NCBI RefSeq assembly: GCF_000025625.1
Contig: NC_013922.1
Span: forward strand, 1,798,001-1,862,000
DNA: 64,000 nt
Direction of reading: 5' to 3'
Origin: Natrialba magadii ATCC 43099
Lineage (GTDB): Archaea; Halobacteriota; Halobacteria; Halobacteriales; Natrialbaceae
Each line of letters starts with the position of its first letter. The first letter of the stretch is position 1. Made by a program: the position numbers and the translations under genes. A model generated the notes under the pieces. That model did no database searches. It was not told where the DNA came from and worked only from the letters and a program-made list of their open reading frames with translations. Positions 17,059-26,126 of the stretch are shown here, one piece after another.

Positions 17059-18063
17059 TTATTCAGCGAACTTGCGCTCGAGTAGCGTTACGAGCAGGTA
17101 CGCGGCGAGTCGCTGGGTGCCTTCGTCGGAGTCGTACCGGGGTGCGACCTCCATCATGTCGACCGCGCCGACGTCGTCGGTCTCACCGAGTACTTCCATC
17201 GTTTTGAGTGCCTGGTGTGGCGTCAGCCCGCCTGGCACAGGAGTGCCGGTTCCCGGCGCAACACTCGGATCGACGGCATCGATATCGAAGGAGACGTAGA
17301 CTGCGTCGGTTCCCTCGGCCGCGGCGGCGACCGCGTCGGCCACGGCTGACGTGATGCCTTGGTCTTCGACATCGCGCATCGTGTAGAGGTTGAGTCCGGT
17401 CTCCTCGGCGAACTCGAAGAATTCAGGAGATTCGTAGCCGCGGATGCCGACCTGGCTGACGTTCTCGTAATCGGTGTACTCGGAGTTCGCGATCAGTGAC
17501 GTACTCGAGCCGTGGAAGTCCGTGCCGAAGACTGGACTCTCGGAGGTGGTGTCGGTGTGGGCGTCGATCTGGACGAAGCCGACGGTGTCGTGTCCAGCCC
17601 CCTCCGCGAAGCCTCGGAGGGCTGGGAACGTACAGTAGTGGTCGCCGCCGAGCATGACCGGAAAGGTCTGCGATGCGACGGTCGCCATGTGCGCGGTGAT
17701 ACTTTCAGCAGTCGTCTCGCTGTCCATCGGGAAGATCGGCGCATCGCCACAGTCAGCGACGGTGAGATCGTCGAAGTTCACCTGCTTTCCCGTCTGCATG
17801 TTCGTCAGTCCGCCCTTGTAGTCAGAGAGATACGCCCACCAACCGCTCGCGCGGCGGATCGCCTGGGGGCCGTAGCGTGCACCCGGTCGGTTCGAAACCG
17901 CACCGTCGTAGGGGACGCCAAACGTTGCCGCGTCGACGTCGGAGACAGCACCGACATCCCGCATCTCCCCCTTCAAAAAGGTCTTTGCACCGGCGTACGC
18001 GAGTTCCACGTTCGCCCCCTCGACTGACTCTCGGAACGCAGCTGCAGGGTGCTGATCGCTCAT
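17059..18063 (-). CDS. Ureohydrolase: agmatinase/arginase family
   Basis: A 334-residue manganese hydrolase that releases urea from a guanidino compound, most likely agmatine. Metal-binding motifs are GGDHY (His142), DAHTD (Asp167, His169, Asp171) and SFDIDAVDPS. The family members agmatinase, guanidinobutyrase and guanidine hydrolase cannot be separated by eye. The start at 18063 is preferred to 18093 on family length. First gene of an operon with the class I/II aminotransferase. An NrpR-like dyad lies at the promoter (18181-18194). Confidence 0.88.
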   Translation of the reverse strand: MSDQHPAAAFRESVEGANVELAYAGAKTFLKGEMRDVGAVSDVDAATFGVPYDGAVSNRPGARYGPQAIRRASGWWAYLSDYKGGLTNMQTGKQVNFDDLTVADCGDAPIFPMDSETTAESITAHMATVASQTFPVMLGGDHYCTFPALRGFAEGAGHDTVGFVQIDAHTDTTSESPVFGTDFHGSSTSLIANSEYTDYENVSQVGIRGYESPEFFEFAEETGLNLYTMRDVEDQGITSAVADAVAAAAEGTDAVYVSFDIDAVDPSVAPGTGTPVPGGLTPHQALKTMEVLGETDDVGAVDMMEVAPRYDSDEGTQRLAAYLLVTLLERKFAE

Positions 18064-18180
18064 CAGGTACTCACCTCGCCTTGCTGACTGCAAGCTAGCG
18101 CGGTCGATTGCGAAGCGTCCCCTGTCACTGTTCCGACTGCTCGCACTTGCGAGAGATCGAGTGTCATTCTAATACATCCC

Positions 18181-18194
18181 GGCAACTAGTTGCC
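18181..18194. promoter_or_regulatory. GGCA-N6-TGCC dyad, candidate NrpR operator
   Basis: GGCAACTAGTTGCC is a perfect 14-base palindrome. If TTATTAG (18218-18224, minus strand) is the TATA box of the ureohydrolase operon, the dyad covers about +1 to +14. If TGTATTAGAATG (about 18167-18178) is used instead, it sits on the BRE. Either position would let a bound repressor block initiation. The divergent regulator gene starts at 18392. Confidence 0.55.
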
Positions 18195-18300
18195 ACCCTA
18201 TTCGTTTCGCGACAGCACTAATAAGGTTACGCACCGCGTGCGGAGGACTCCCCTCCCAACCCACCCGGTTCCGAACACGTACGGACTGTTGCTACCCGAA

Positions 18301-18321
18301 CTGGCGTTTGTTCGACGCCAG
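18301..18321. promoter_or_regulatory. Inverted repeat upstream of first NrpR-like gene
   Basis: CTGGCGT-N7-ACGCCAG, perfect 7-base arms, ending 70 bases before the regulator ATG. It could be an autoregulatory site or a hairpin in the leader. Its spacing differs from the GGNA-N6-TNCC sites. Confidence 0.35.
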
Positions 18322-18391
18322 CATCTGTTCGAAACACAACCCAGACCCAAACCCAAAGCTTGGTGGTCTCCCTCATCCACTATCTCTCTGA

Positions 18392-19516
18392 ATGGCACCG
18401 GAGCTCGATAGACGGACGTACGACCTCCTTCGACTCGTCGACCGCCACAGCCCGATCGGCAGCATCCAACTCGTCGAACTCATGCAGCTCCACGGCTACG
18501 ACATCAAAGACCGAACAATCCGGCTCACACTGTCCGAACTCGACGAACTCGGGCTCACGGCGAAAGTCCCCGGGCAGGGTCGCCGTCTGACACAGCGCGG
18601 CCGCGACGAACTCGAGCAGGGCGACGTCAGCAGCCGCCTCGAACAGATCCGCGCCCGCATCGCCGCCCTCACCAGCCGCGTCAGCTACGACCCGCTCGAG
18701 GACACTGGCGCGCTCGTTACCTCTGCCGCCTACCTCGACGAGGACGCCGTCGACGAGGCACTCGACCTCGTCGCCTCACTCGAGTCCCTCCCACTCGGCC
18801 CGATCCCGATTGCACTCGAGGACAGCGCCGAGAGCGAGCCCGGCGACGTTCGTCTGCTCGTCCCCTCGAGCATTACCCTCGACGGCGTTTTGCTGGCCCA
18901 CGGCGTCAACGCCGATCTTGCGACGGCGGGGTTACTCGAGTACGAGCCGGTAGCGGTGTCGGAGCGTTTGGGTGGGGATAGCGCTGCTGCTGGTGAGGGT
19001 GACGCTATTGGAGATGGTGCTGGCGAGAGCGAAAGGGCGAGTGCAAACAAAAACGAGGACCCCCGCCTCGACATCCAGAGCGGCGGCCGAATCGTCCGCT
19101 ACGTGGACGTCATCAACGGCGAGGGGTCGTCGATCGACGTCATTTCGCTGTTGATCGAGTCGGGGCGTACCGACGTTCGGAGCGTTCTCGAGGGAGAGGG
19201 GTCCGGTCTGCTGGTCGGCGACGGTCGACAGTTCCCGATTAACCGGTACGAGGAGGCACGTGACCTCGCTGTCGCGAGCCGGGACGCAATCGGCGGCGTG
19301 CTCGACTTTCAGCGGCCTCGCGAGCAGGATAAGCTTCCGAACGGCAGTTCCGCATGGGCCTTTGGCTCGTTGACCTACGTCGGTGTCGGTGAACTGCTGC
19401 TCTCAGCGCTGAGTGAGTACGACGTCACAACCGAGTGGGATACGCTGTACGGCACGGCCGAACGGAGCATGTTCGAGTCTGTCGAGACAGTGGTTCCAGC
19501 ACCGCTCGACGATTGA
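18392..19516 (+). CDS. NrpR-type transcriptional regulator 1
   Basis: A 374-residue protein. Residues 1-70 form a winged helix (RRTYDLLRLVDRHSPIGS ... RTIRLTLSELDELGL), followed by an NrpR regulatory (DUF128) domain. Conserved stretches include SSITLDGVLLAHGVN, RYVDVINGEGSSIDVIS and SAWAFGSLTYVGVGELL. In methanogens NrpR represses nitrogen genes and is released by 2-oxoglutarate. It is divergent from the ureohydrolase operon and paralogous to the regulator at 25118-26116. A Gly/Glu/Ala-rich loop of about 30 residues (around 195-225) is extra. Confidence 0.85.
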   Translation: MAPELDRRTYDLLRLVDRHSPIGSIQLVELMQLHGYDIKDRTIRLTLSELDELGLTAKVPGQGRRLTQRGRDELEQGDVSSRLEQIRARIAALTSRVSYDPLEDTGALVTSAAYLDEDAVDEALDLVASLESLPLGPIPIALEDSAESEPGDVRLLVPSSITLDGVLLAHGVNADLATAGLLEYEPVAVSERLGGDSAAAGEGDAIGDGAGESERASANKNEDPRLDIQSGGRIVRYVDVINGEGSSIDVISLLIESGRTDVRSVLEGEGSGLLVGDGRQFPINRYEEARDLAVASRDAIGGVLDFQRPREQDKLPNGSSAWAFGSLTYVGVGELLLSALSEYDVTTEWDTLYGTAERSMFESVETVVPAPLDD

Positions 19517-19631
19517 GACGGCGCTGTTTTTTCGCGACCAGCCGGTTCAGCGCTGCTCGAATCCGTTCACAGTCCTGCCTCTGGCTGTGCGTGATTACAC
19601 TCACATACTGGAGACCCGGGAGTCAGCACTC

Positions 19632-19691
19632 GAGACCCGGTACTCGGTACTTGAGACCCGGTACTCGGTACTTGAGACTCGGTACTCGAGT
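19632..19691. repeat. 21-base tandem repeat, 2.9 copies
   Basis: The unit GAGACCCGGTACTCGGTACT plus T repeats at 19632 and 19653; a third, diverged copy runs from 19674 to 19691. It lies between two convergent genes, regulator 1 and the carbon-nitrogen hydrolase. Inner TACTCGGTA motifs are partly self-complementary. Confidence 0.85.
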
Positions 19692-19758
19692 GCATACGTG
19701 ATCACCACGGCGACACGGGGTGCCTCTGAGTGGTCGTGGGTGTCGCCGCGATCGAGTG

Positions 19759-20679
19759 TTAGCAATCGTAGTGCTCGGGACGACGCGATGCGAGTGCGTC
19801 GTCGTACGGTGTGAGCTCCTTGTTGCGCGCTCGAGTGAGATCACACGCCGTCGTGAGCGCGTGCTCGCCGTCGACTGGTGCCGGGCCGGCGAGCGGGAGC
19901 CCGTTCGGGTCGAGGATAACGCTCTGGCCTTCGAACGTGACGCCGCGTTCTGTGCCTGCACGGTCTGCACAGGCCACGAAGACGCGGTTCGCGTTCGCGT
20001 GGGCGAGCGCCTGATGTGCGCCAATTGTCCAGCCACCGGGTCGGGTTCCGTCTGCGGGACCGGGTACCCAGTTGGTCGGGACGGCGACGAGGTCGACACC
20101 CGCTTTCGCCTGTGTCACCGTCAGTTCAGGAAACCAGAGATCATTGCAGATCTGGACGCCGAGTCGGCCAAACGGCGTGCCAACGACCGGTAGCTCGTCT
20201 CCGGCAGTGAACCAGCGATGTTCCTCGTTCCAGAGGTGGAGCTTTCGGTAGACGGCCTCGACGCCGTTCGGCGAGACGACGAGGGCGCTGTTGTAGTATC
20301 GACTGTTTGCGTCGGTTGTGTCTGTGTCTACGTCTGCGGCTTCAGGAAAGCCACCGACGATCCATGTGTCCGTCTCAGCCGCAACGTCAGCCCACGCGTC
20401 GGCGGTTGCGCCATCACGCGGTTCGGCCATCGTAGCGAGTTCGGATTCTGATTCGAAGACGTAGCCCGAGGTTGCGAGTTCGGGAAGGACGAGCAGATCG
20501 GCGTCCGCGTGCTCACGGACGAGTTCGACTGTGTGCTCGCGGTTGCGCTCGATTTCGCCGAACGCGGGTGTCGTCTGTGCGACGGCGATCCGCGCGTCGG
20601 TGGCGGCCGCCGGTGCGTCCGCGGCCGCCTCAGGCCGGATACTCGAGTCCGAATCCGAACCCGAACTCGCATCCGTCAT
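19759..20679 (-). CDS. Carbon-nitrogen hydrolase (nitrilase superfamily)
   Basis: A 306-residue amidase-type enzyme with the catalytic triad Glu67 (LPELATSGY), Lys146 (YRKLHLWNE) and Cys178 (GVQICNDLWFPE). The first 28 residues are a low-complexity acidic extension. Relatives include N-carbamoylputrescine amidase, omega-amidase and aliphatic amidases. Being last in the transporter operon (its start overlaps the permease stop), it probably hydrolyses the imported compound or its breakdown product, releasing ammonia. The exact substrate is inferred only. Confidence 0.85.
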   Translation of the reverse strand: MTDASSGSDSDSSIRPEAAADAPAAATDARIAVAQTTPAFGEIERNREHTVELVREHADADLLVLPELATSGYVFESESELATMAEPRDGATADAWADVAAETDTWIVGGFPEAADVDTDTTDANSRYYNSALVVSPNGVEAVYRKLHLWNEEHRWFTAGDELPVVGTPFGRLGVQICNDLWFPELTVTQAKAGVDLVAVPTNWVPGPADGTRPGGWTIGAHQALAHANANRVFVACADRAGTERGVTFEGQSVILDPNGLPLAGPAPVDGEHALTTACDLTRARNKELTPYDDALASRRPEHYDC

Positions 20680-22688
20680 TACTCCCAGATCCCTCCGGAG
20701 AATCGGTCAATCGCCGTCATCACGACAACAGTGAGGGCGATGAAGACTACACTGGCGGCCGCGATAGTCGGCGAGTAGCCGTACCGAAGCGAGTTGAAGA
20801 TCTCGATTGGAATGGTGTTGACGAGGAACAGCGACAGCAGCCACGCGATGATGTACTCGTTCAACGAGAGGATGAACGCGAACAGCGCACCCGAGATCAC
20901 GTTCGCCCGGATCAGCGGGTACGTGATGGTCCGTAGCGTTCGCAGCGACGACGCGCCGAGGTTCATCGCGGCCTCCTCGTAGGTCCGGTCGATCTCGTCT
21001 AACCCCTGTGAGATCAGGATGAACGGGAACGGCGCGTAGAAGATCCCGTGTGCGACGATGATACTCGTCCGCGAGCCGGCGATGCCGAGTTCGAGGAAGA
21101 ACACCAGGAACGCGACCCCGATGATCACCGGCGGCACGAGGATCGGTAGCACGCCGAACGTTCCGTAGATGGAGCTCCACTTGTAGTCGAATCGGTCGAG
21201 AGCGAACGCGAGTCCGCCACCGATCGTCGTACTCAGAAGCGCTGCGGCCCCTGCGATGGCGAAGCTGTTGACCAAGGCCACCATCCACGATTCACTCGTG
21301 AAGAACTCGACGTACCACTGCAAGGAGAACCCACCCGGTGGGAACGTCAGGAACTGTTCAGGAGTGAACGAAACGGCGATGATGATCGCGAGCGGGACGG
21401 CGATAAACGCCATCGCAGCTGCGACGTACACACGGAACGTTACCCAGATCACCGACTCGCGGGTTTTCGCGTCGATGCGGGTGACGGCAGCGTCGATCAC
21501 TGCGCCAAGCCGAGCGGCGGCGGCAGTGAGTCCGATCGCGGACGCGGCGTTCCCAAAGCCGCCGCGAACCTTCGCGAGCGGGCTGGTTCCCGTCGAGCCG
21601 GTCTGCTGAGAGCCGCCGTCGGTCGCGACCTCTTCGCTCCCACCGAGGCTTCCCGCGGTGACGTTCGTCAGGCGGATGAGCGCCCAGAGGAACACGATCA
21701 CGACGAGGATCAGGCCGATACTCATCGCGGCGGCGAACGGGTAGTTACTCTCGCTCATGATCTGCTGTTCGATCAGCACCGGCAGCGTCCGTTCGGCGGA
21801 GCTACCGAGCAGTCGTGGGAGCACGTACGAACCCAGTGCGAGGATGAAGACGAGCGCCATCCCGCTCGTGATCCCGTTCTTCGAGAGGGGGAGCGTCACG
21901 CGACGGAACGTCTTCGCTGAGCCCGCACCGAGGTTCTTCGACGCCTCGAGTAGTTCGCCGTCGATGTTCCGGATGCTGCTGTAGAGCGTGAGGATCATGA
22001 ACGGCAGGAAGACGTAGACCATGCCGACGACCAGTCCCCAGTAGCCCGGGTAGAACGACTGTGGCTCGGAGAGGATCCCGGTTGCGACACCGATCGAACT
22101 CAGGACACCGCCGGAGGCCAGAATAACCTGCCAGGCGTACGCGCGGATGACGTACGTCACCCACAGCGACGAGATGATCGTAATGAGCAGCAGGCTTCGC
22201 AGCCACGGTCGATCCATTCGCGCGAGATAGTACGCGATCGGATAGCCAAGCAGCAGCGAGAAGATGGCTGTCACGAGTGCCAGTTCGATCGTCAGCCACG
22301 TCTGGCTGAGGTAGAGCCCGGGCTCGATGAACGGCCAGGACGACGTGAAGTCGGCACTGACGAAGCGGAAGTAGTTCTCGAACGTGAAGCCGAATTCGTA
22401 CTGTCCGCCGGGGATGTTCACCCAGAAGCTGAAGACGAACAGCAGACACAGCGGGATGAAGAAGATCGCGACGAGCCAAAACATCGGATACGACAGCGCG
22501 TACCACTTTGCTCTGGCTTTCAATCCTGCACGCCCGGAGTCGCCTCCGCTTTCGGCGTCGCTACTGGTCACTGTTCCGCCGTCTGGCGCGAGTTCGGGGC
22601 TGGTGCCAGCGGTAGCGGTAGCGTCAGTGTCAGCGCCAGTGTCGGTATCGGTATCGGTATCGGTATCGGTATCGGTATCGGAACCCAT
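20679..22688 (-). CDS. Fused PotB-PotC ABC transporter permease
   Basis: A 669-residue membrane protein carrying both permease halves that are normally separate proteins. The first half ends its EAA loop with LLEASKNLGAGSAKTFRRVT, the second with YEEAAMNLGASSLRTLRTIT. Each half has about six helices, joined by a linker (Gly/Ser/Thr-rich, about residues 345-400). The N-terminus is a cytoplasmic acidic tail with an Asp-Thr dipeptide repeat encoded by six CGGTAT hexamers (22643-22680). It starts directly after the ATPase gene and overlaps the hydrolase gene start. Confidence 0.88.
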   Translation of the reverse strand: MGSDTDTDTDTDTDTDTGADTDATATAGTSPELAPDGGTVTSSDAESGGDSGRAGLKARAKWYALSYPMFWLVAIFFIPLCLLFVFSFWVNIPGGQYEFGFTFENYFRFVSADFTSSWPFIEPGLYLSQTWLTIELALVTAIFSLLLGYPIAYYLARMDRPWLRSLLLITIISSLWVTYVIRAYAWQVILASGGVLSSIGVATGILSEPQSFYPGYWGLVVGMVYVFLPFMILTLYSSIRNIDGELLEASKNLGAGSAKTFRRVTLPLSKNGITSGMALVFILALGSYVLPRLLGSSAERTLPVLIEQQIMSESNYPFAAAMSIGLILVVIVFLWALIRLTNVTAGSLGGSEEVATDGGSQQTGSTGTSPLAKVRGGFGNAASAIGLTAAAARLGAVIDAAVTRIDAKTRESVIWVTFRVYVAAAMAFIAVPLAIIIAVSFTPEQFLTFPPGGFSLQWYVEFFTSESWMVALVNSFAIAGAAALLSTTIGGGLAFALDRFDYKWSSIYGTFGVLPILVPPVIIGVAFLVFFLELGIAGSRTSIIVAHGIFYAPFPFILISQGLDEIDRTYEEAAMNLGASSLRTLRTITYPLIRANVISGALFAFILSLNEYIIAWLLSLFLVNTIPIEIFNSLRYGYSPTIAAASVVFIALTVVVMTAIDRFSGGIWE

Positions 22689-23801
22689 CTATGCCTCCAC
22701 GAGTCGGCAGTCGTCGGCCGCGACGGAAACCGCCACTCGGTCTCCGGGGCCTCGTTTGTCCATCCCGCTTCGCCGAACAACGGTGATTTCGCGACCGCTG
22801 TCGGTTTCGAGATGGAATTCGACACTACTGCCGAGATGTCGTTTGAAGGTTATTTCGCCCTCAAAGACGGTCGTTCCGCCGGCGTTCGTGCCACCGTCTG
22901 CGCTGGCCACACCGGCGTTGCTGGCGGCACTGTCCTCGAACCGGAACCGCTCCGGACGGATGACAACCGAGGTATCGTCGCCAGCCGAGACGCCGTTCTG
23001 TGCCGCCGCCTGCAAGGAGACGTCGCCACAGTCGACCAGCGCGTAGCCGTTCTCGACCGCCGAGACGGTACCGTCGAAGATGTTCGCCGTCCCGAGGAAG
23101 TCCGCAACGAAGCGGGAATCAGGGTCGTTGTACACCTCTTCCGGTGGGCCAACCTGTTCGAACTGACCGTCGTTCATCACGGCCAGCCGGTCCGACATCG
23201 TCAGCGCCTCCTCCTGATTGTGCGTGACGAAGACGGTTGTGATGCCAATCTCCTGTTGAATGCGGCGCAGTTCGACCTGCATCTGCTCGCGCAGTTGCTT
23301 GTCGAGGCTCGCGAGCGGTTCGTCGAGCAACAGCGCCTTCGGTTGCGGTGCGAGCGCACGTGCGAGCGCGATTCGCTGCTGTTGCCCGCCGGAAAGCTGG
23401 TCCGGCATCCGGTCGCCGACGCCCGGCAATTCGACGAGGTCGAGCATTTCCTCGACGCGGGCGTCGATCTCCTCGGTGGTGTAGTCACCGTCAGCTTCCA
23501 TCCCGTAGGCGATATTCTCGTGAATGGTCATGTGCGGGAACAGCGCGAAGTCCTGGAAGACCATCCCGGTGTCACGCTCGTACGGGGGTGCGTCGGTGAC
23601 CTCGTTCCCGTCGATGTGGACACTCCCGTCAGTTGGCGTCTCGAACCCGGCGATCGTTCGGAGGGTCGTCGTCTTGCCACAGCCAGACGGGCCGACGAGT
23701 GTCACGAACTCGCCGCTCTCGATGTCGATATCGACACCTTTGACTGCGAGAACGCCGCCCGGATACCGCTTCTGTACTCCTGCAAGTGAAATTCCACTCA
23801 T
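22689..23801 (-). CDS. potA: Polyamine-type ABC transporter ATPase
   Basis: A 370-residue ATPase. Walker A GPSGCGKT is at residues 37-44, Q-loop in VFQDFALFPHMT, signature LSGGQQQR, Walker B LLLDEPLASLD and switch His in VTHNQEEA. The C-terminal 110 residues form the TOBE domain seen in PotA/FbpC-type proteins. It energises the fused permease for import of an amine-type solute. The ATG at 23801 is chosen over a TTG at 23807. It lies 26 bases after the binding-protein gene. Confidence 0.9.
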   Translation of the reverse strand: MSGISLAGVQKRYPGGVLAVKGVDIDIESGEFVTLVGPSGCGKTTTLRTIAGFETPTDGSVHIDGNEVTDAPPYERDTGMVFQDFALFPHMTIHENIAYGMEADGDYTTEEIDARVEEMLDLVELPGVGDRMPDQLSGGQQQRIALARALAPQPKALLLDEPLASLDKQLREQMQVELRRIQQEIGITTVFVTHNQEEALTMSDRLAVMNDGQFEQVGPPEEVYNDPDSRFVADFLGTANIFDGTVSAVENGYALVDCGDVSLQAAAQNGVSAGDDTSVVIRPERFRFEDSAASNAGVASADGGTNAGGTTVFEGEITFKRHLGSSVEFHLETDSGREITVVRRSGMDKRGPGDRVAVSVAADDCRLVEA

Positions 23802-23827
23802 AAACAATTAGATCTGTTTCGATTGGC

Positions 23828-24931
23828 TTAGCCGATGATGAACTGTTCCCAGCGCTCACTAACCCAGTCCTCTTCCTCGACGTAGAGTTCGTACTTGGGC
23901 GTGATCGCTTCGTCCGGTCCTGGTCCGGCGACCTCCTCGTAGAAGTCGTCGTCGATCTCGGAGTACTCACGTTCGACCGTCGGACTCGTGTACAGTCCCT
24001 GTGCGAGTTCGTCCTGCACCGAGGGCTGACTCGCGTAGTCGATGAACTCGCGCGCCTCCTCCTTGAGGTCGGACGTCTCGAGTGTGACCCAGAGCCCGGA
24101 GTCGAGAATCGATCCTTCCTGGACGAAGTTCGACTGAACTGGCGCGCCGTCGTCCTGCATGACTCGCGTAATGTCACTGTAGAGCATGCCGGCCGGCACT
24201 TCGCCGTCTCGGAGACGCTGCTGGAACTCCGCTTCGTTCTCGTACCAGAAGTTCGCCTGATCCGTGACGCCCTCGAGTTCCTCGAACACTTCCTCGACGC
24301 CGTCGCGGTCGTCGAGAATGTCCTGGCCGTCGAAGTGCACTTCTGCGGTGACCTCGAGCAGGAACGAGTTCGACGCGTAGCCGAGCAGGCCGAGCGTATC
24401 TTCGTACTCGTCGTCCCAGAGCGCCTCCCAGGAATCGATTGGCTCCTCGATGACGTCCGTATTCTGGACGAGGTTGATGTACCACGACAGCGCACCGATA
24501 CTCGAGATGCCGCCGTCGGCCTCACCGACGAGATCGTCGCTGATGTACTCGAGATTCTCGAACTCGTCGTCGTCCCAGATGTGCCACAGATCGGAGTTTA
24601 GTCCCTGAAGGACACCGGTCTGTGCCATGATCGCGACGTCGACTGGCGCATCGCCGGCACCAACGGCGTTCTCGTACTGCGTGAGCGCTTCCTCGGATGT
24701 TGGTTGTGCCTCTGACTCGACGCTGATGTCGGTTTCCTCTTCGAACGGAGCAAAGAGGTCCTCGTCCATAACGTCCTGGAACACACCGCCGTAGACCGCA
24801 ACGGTCAGCGTGTCGTCCCCACCGTCGAGCATTCCTGTACAGCCTGCGAGCCCCCCGAGGGCGGCGACACTCCCCGCTGCCGCCGTCGATCGAAGGAACG
24901 TCCGTCTCCCGTGCGTGTTTTTTGCTGGCAT
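23828..24931 (-). CDS. potD: PotD-like substrate-binding lipoprotein
   Basis: A 367-residue extracellular binding protein with twin-arginine signal (HGRRTFLRSTAAAG) and lipobox LAGC at residue 31. The mature domain begins LTVAVYGGVFQDVMDEDLF, typical of spermidine/putrescine and related binding proteins. The substrate is not certain; polyamines are most likely from the family, and iron or 2-aminoethylphosphonate relatives exist. It is the first gene of a four-gene operon. An NrpR-like dyad overlaps its start codon. Confidence 0.85.
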   Translation of the reverse strand: MPAKNTHGRRTFLRSTAAAGSVAALGGLAGCTGMLDGGDDTLTVAVYGGVFQDVMDEDLFAPFEEETDISVESEAQPTSEEALTQYENAVGAGDAPVDVAIMAQTGVLQGLNSDLWHIWDDDEFENLEYISDDLVGEADGGISSIGALSWYINLVQNTDVIEEPIDSWEALWDDEYEDTLGLLGYASNSFLLEVTAEVHFDGQDILDDRDGVEEVFEELEGVTDQANFWYENEAEFQQRLRDGEVPAGMLYSDITRVMQDDGAPVQSNFVQEGSILDSGLWVTLETSDLKEEAREFIDYASQPSVQDELAQGLYTSPTVEREYSEIDDDFYEEVAGPGPDEAITPKYELYVEEEDWVSERWEQFIIG

Positions 24932-24941
24932 ACAATTGCCA
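24926..24941. promoter_or_regulatory. TGGCA-N6-TGCCA dyad, candidate NrpR operator
   Basis: TGGCATACAATTGCCA overlaps the first codon of the binding-protein gene. With CTTTATGTAG (minus strand, 24967-24976) as TATA box, it covers about +5 to +20. It shares the GGCA-N6-TGCC core with the site at 18181-18194. Confidence 0.55.
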
Positions 24942-25117
24942 CCTACTCCACGTATCCTTGCTATCCCTACATAAAGCTTCCCACAGGCCGTGCTGACGTG
25001 TCTCTAAGCGACACTGTTGCCCACTGGCCCGTGTTATTTTAACTGACTTCCCAGCTGACGAGGCGATTCGATACTGTGTAGTCCAACTTCATTCGAGAGT
25101 AGACGGAAAACGTCAGT

Positions 25118-26116
25118 CTATTGTAAGTCTGCTCGATCGTGAACCCGTGCCAGCGTTTCCCACTCCGTCGCGATTCCCTCCTCGACGCAACGGGCGATGA
25201 GGCACTCAGAGAGACCGACACACGTCAGCGAGGCGAACGCCCAGCCCGGTTCATCCCACGGGAACGGGCCGGGTTCGCGCGGCCGCCGCACGTCGATCAC
25301 ACCGCCGAGTTGGCGGCGAGTGGCGACTGCGAGCTCGTGTGCGCGGTCGTACTTTGCGAGCGGAAACTCACGATTGTCGGCGACCAGAAGCCCTGGCTCG
25401 CCCGCAAGCGCCGAGCCGACCGTCGTACGACGTGCCTCGATCAGCAGCGATACCATGTCGACAGTCGCTCGCTCGTCTCCGATCACGTCGGTGAACCGCC
25501 TGATCGCACCGCCGTGGGCGGCCGGCTCCGGATCGTCATAGGGGACGCTCTCCGGATCCGCGTGATACTCGACGACACCGGTCGTCTCGAGATCCGTGTC
25601 GATCCCCTCGTTGAGCAACACGCCATCGATCGTTACACTCGAGGGCGCGGCGATCTCGAGGAACTCCTCGCCGTCGCGCTCGACCGACTCGAGTGCTGTC
25701 GCGGCTGGTCCCAGCGGTGAGTCGTCGATCGCTGCGATAATCGACTCGACGTCTGACCGGTTCGTCGCCGGTACGGTAACGGTACCGACGACGACGTCTC
25801 CGTCGTCGGTCTCTGGGTTGTACGTCACGTGACTTGTCAGGTCTGCGAGTCGCTCGCGGACCTGTTCGACACGGCCACTGACGCCGCCGCGATCGAGCTC
25901 TGCGCGGCCGGCAACTGTCAGCCGCCTTCCTTTTCCACCTGCTTTCTCAGTTAATCCGCTCTCATCGAGGTCGGCGAGCGTGAGCCGGACCGTTCGCTCC
26001 GTGATCGAATAGCCGCGCTCGCGGAGATGGTCGGTCAGGTGAACGCTCCCGATCGGTTCGTGAGCCGCGAGCAAACGGAGGATGTCGTACGTTCGTCGAT
26101 CCGGATCGCTCGTCAT
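25118..26116 (-). CDS. NrpR-type transcriptional regulator 2
   Basis: A 332-residue paralog of the regulator at 18392-19516. The winged helix spans residues 1-68 (RRTYDILRLLAAHEPIGS, RTVRLTLADLDESGL). The NrpR regulatory domain has matching stretches SSVTIDGVLLNEGID, RRFTDVIGDERATVDMVS and GWAFASLTCVGLSECL. It follows the class III aminotransferase gene by 10 bases and is probably co-transcribed with it. A TATA-like box (CATTTATCC) about 27 bases upstream could also give its own leaderless transcript. The ATG at 26116 begins the winged helix; the frame is open upstream. Confidence 0.85.
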   Translation of the reverse strand: MTSDPDRRTYDILRLLAAHEPIGSVHLTDHLRERGYSITERTVRLTLADLDESGLTEKAGGKGRRLTVAGRAELDRGGVSGRVEQVRERLADLTSHVTYNPETDDGDVVVGTVTVPATNRSDVESIIAAIDDSPLGPAATALESVERDGEEFLEIAAPSSVTIDGVLLNEGIDTDLETTGVVEYHADPESVPYDDPEPAAHGGAIRRFTDVIGDERATVDMVSLLIEARRTTVGSALAGEPGLLVADNREFPLAKYDRAHELAVATRRQLGGVIDVRRPREPGPFPWDEPGWAFASLTCVGLSECLIARCVEEGIATEWETLARVHDRADLQ

Positions 26117-26126
26117 CGTTCGATAC

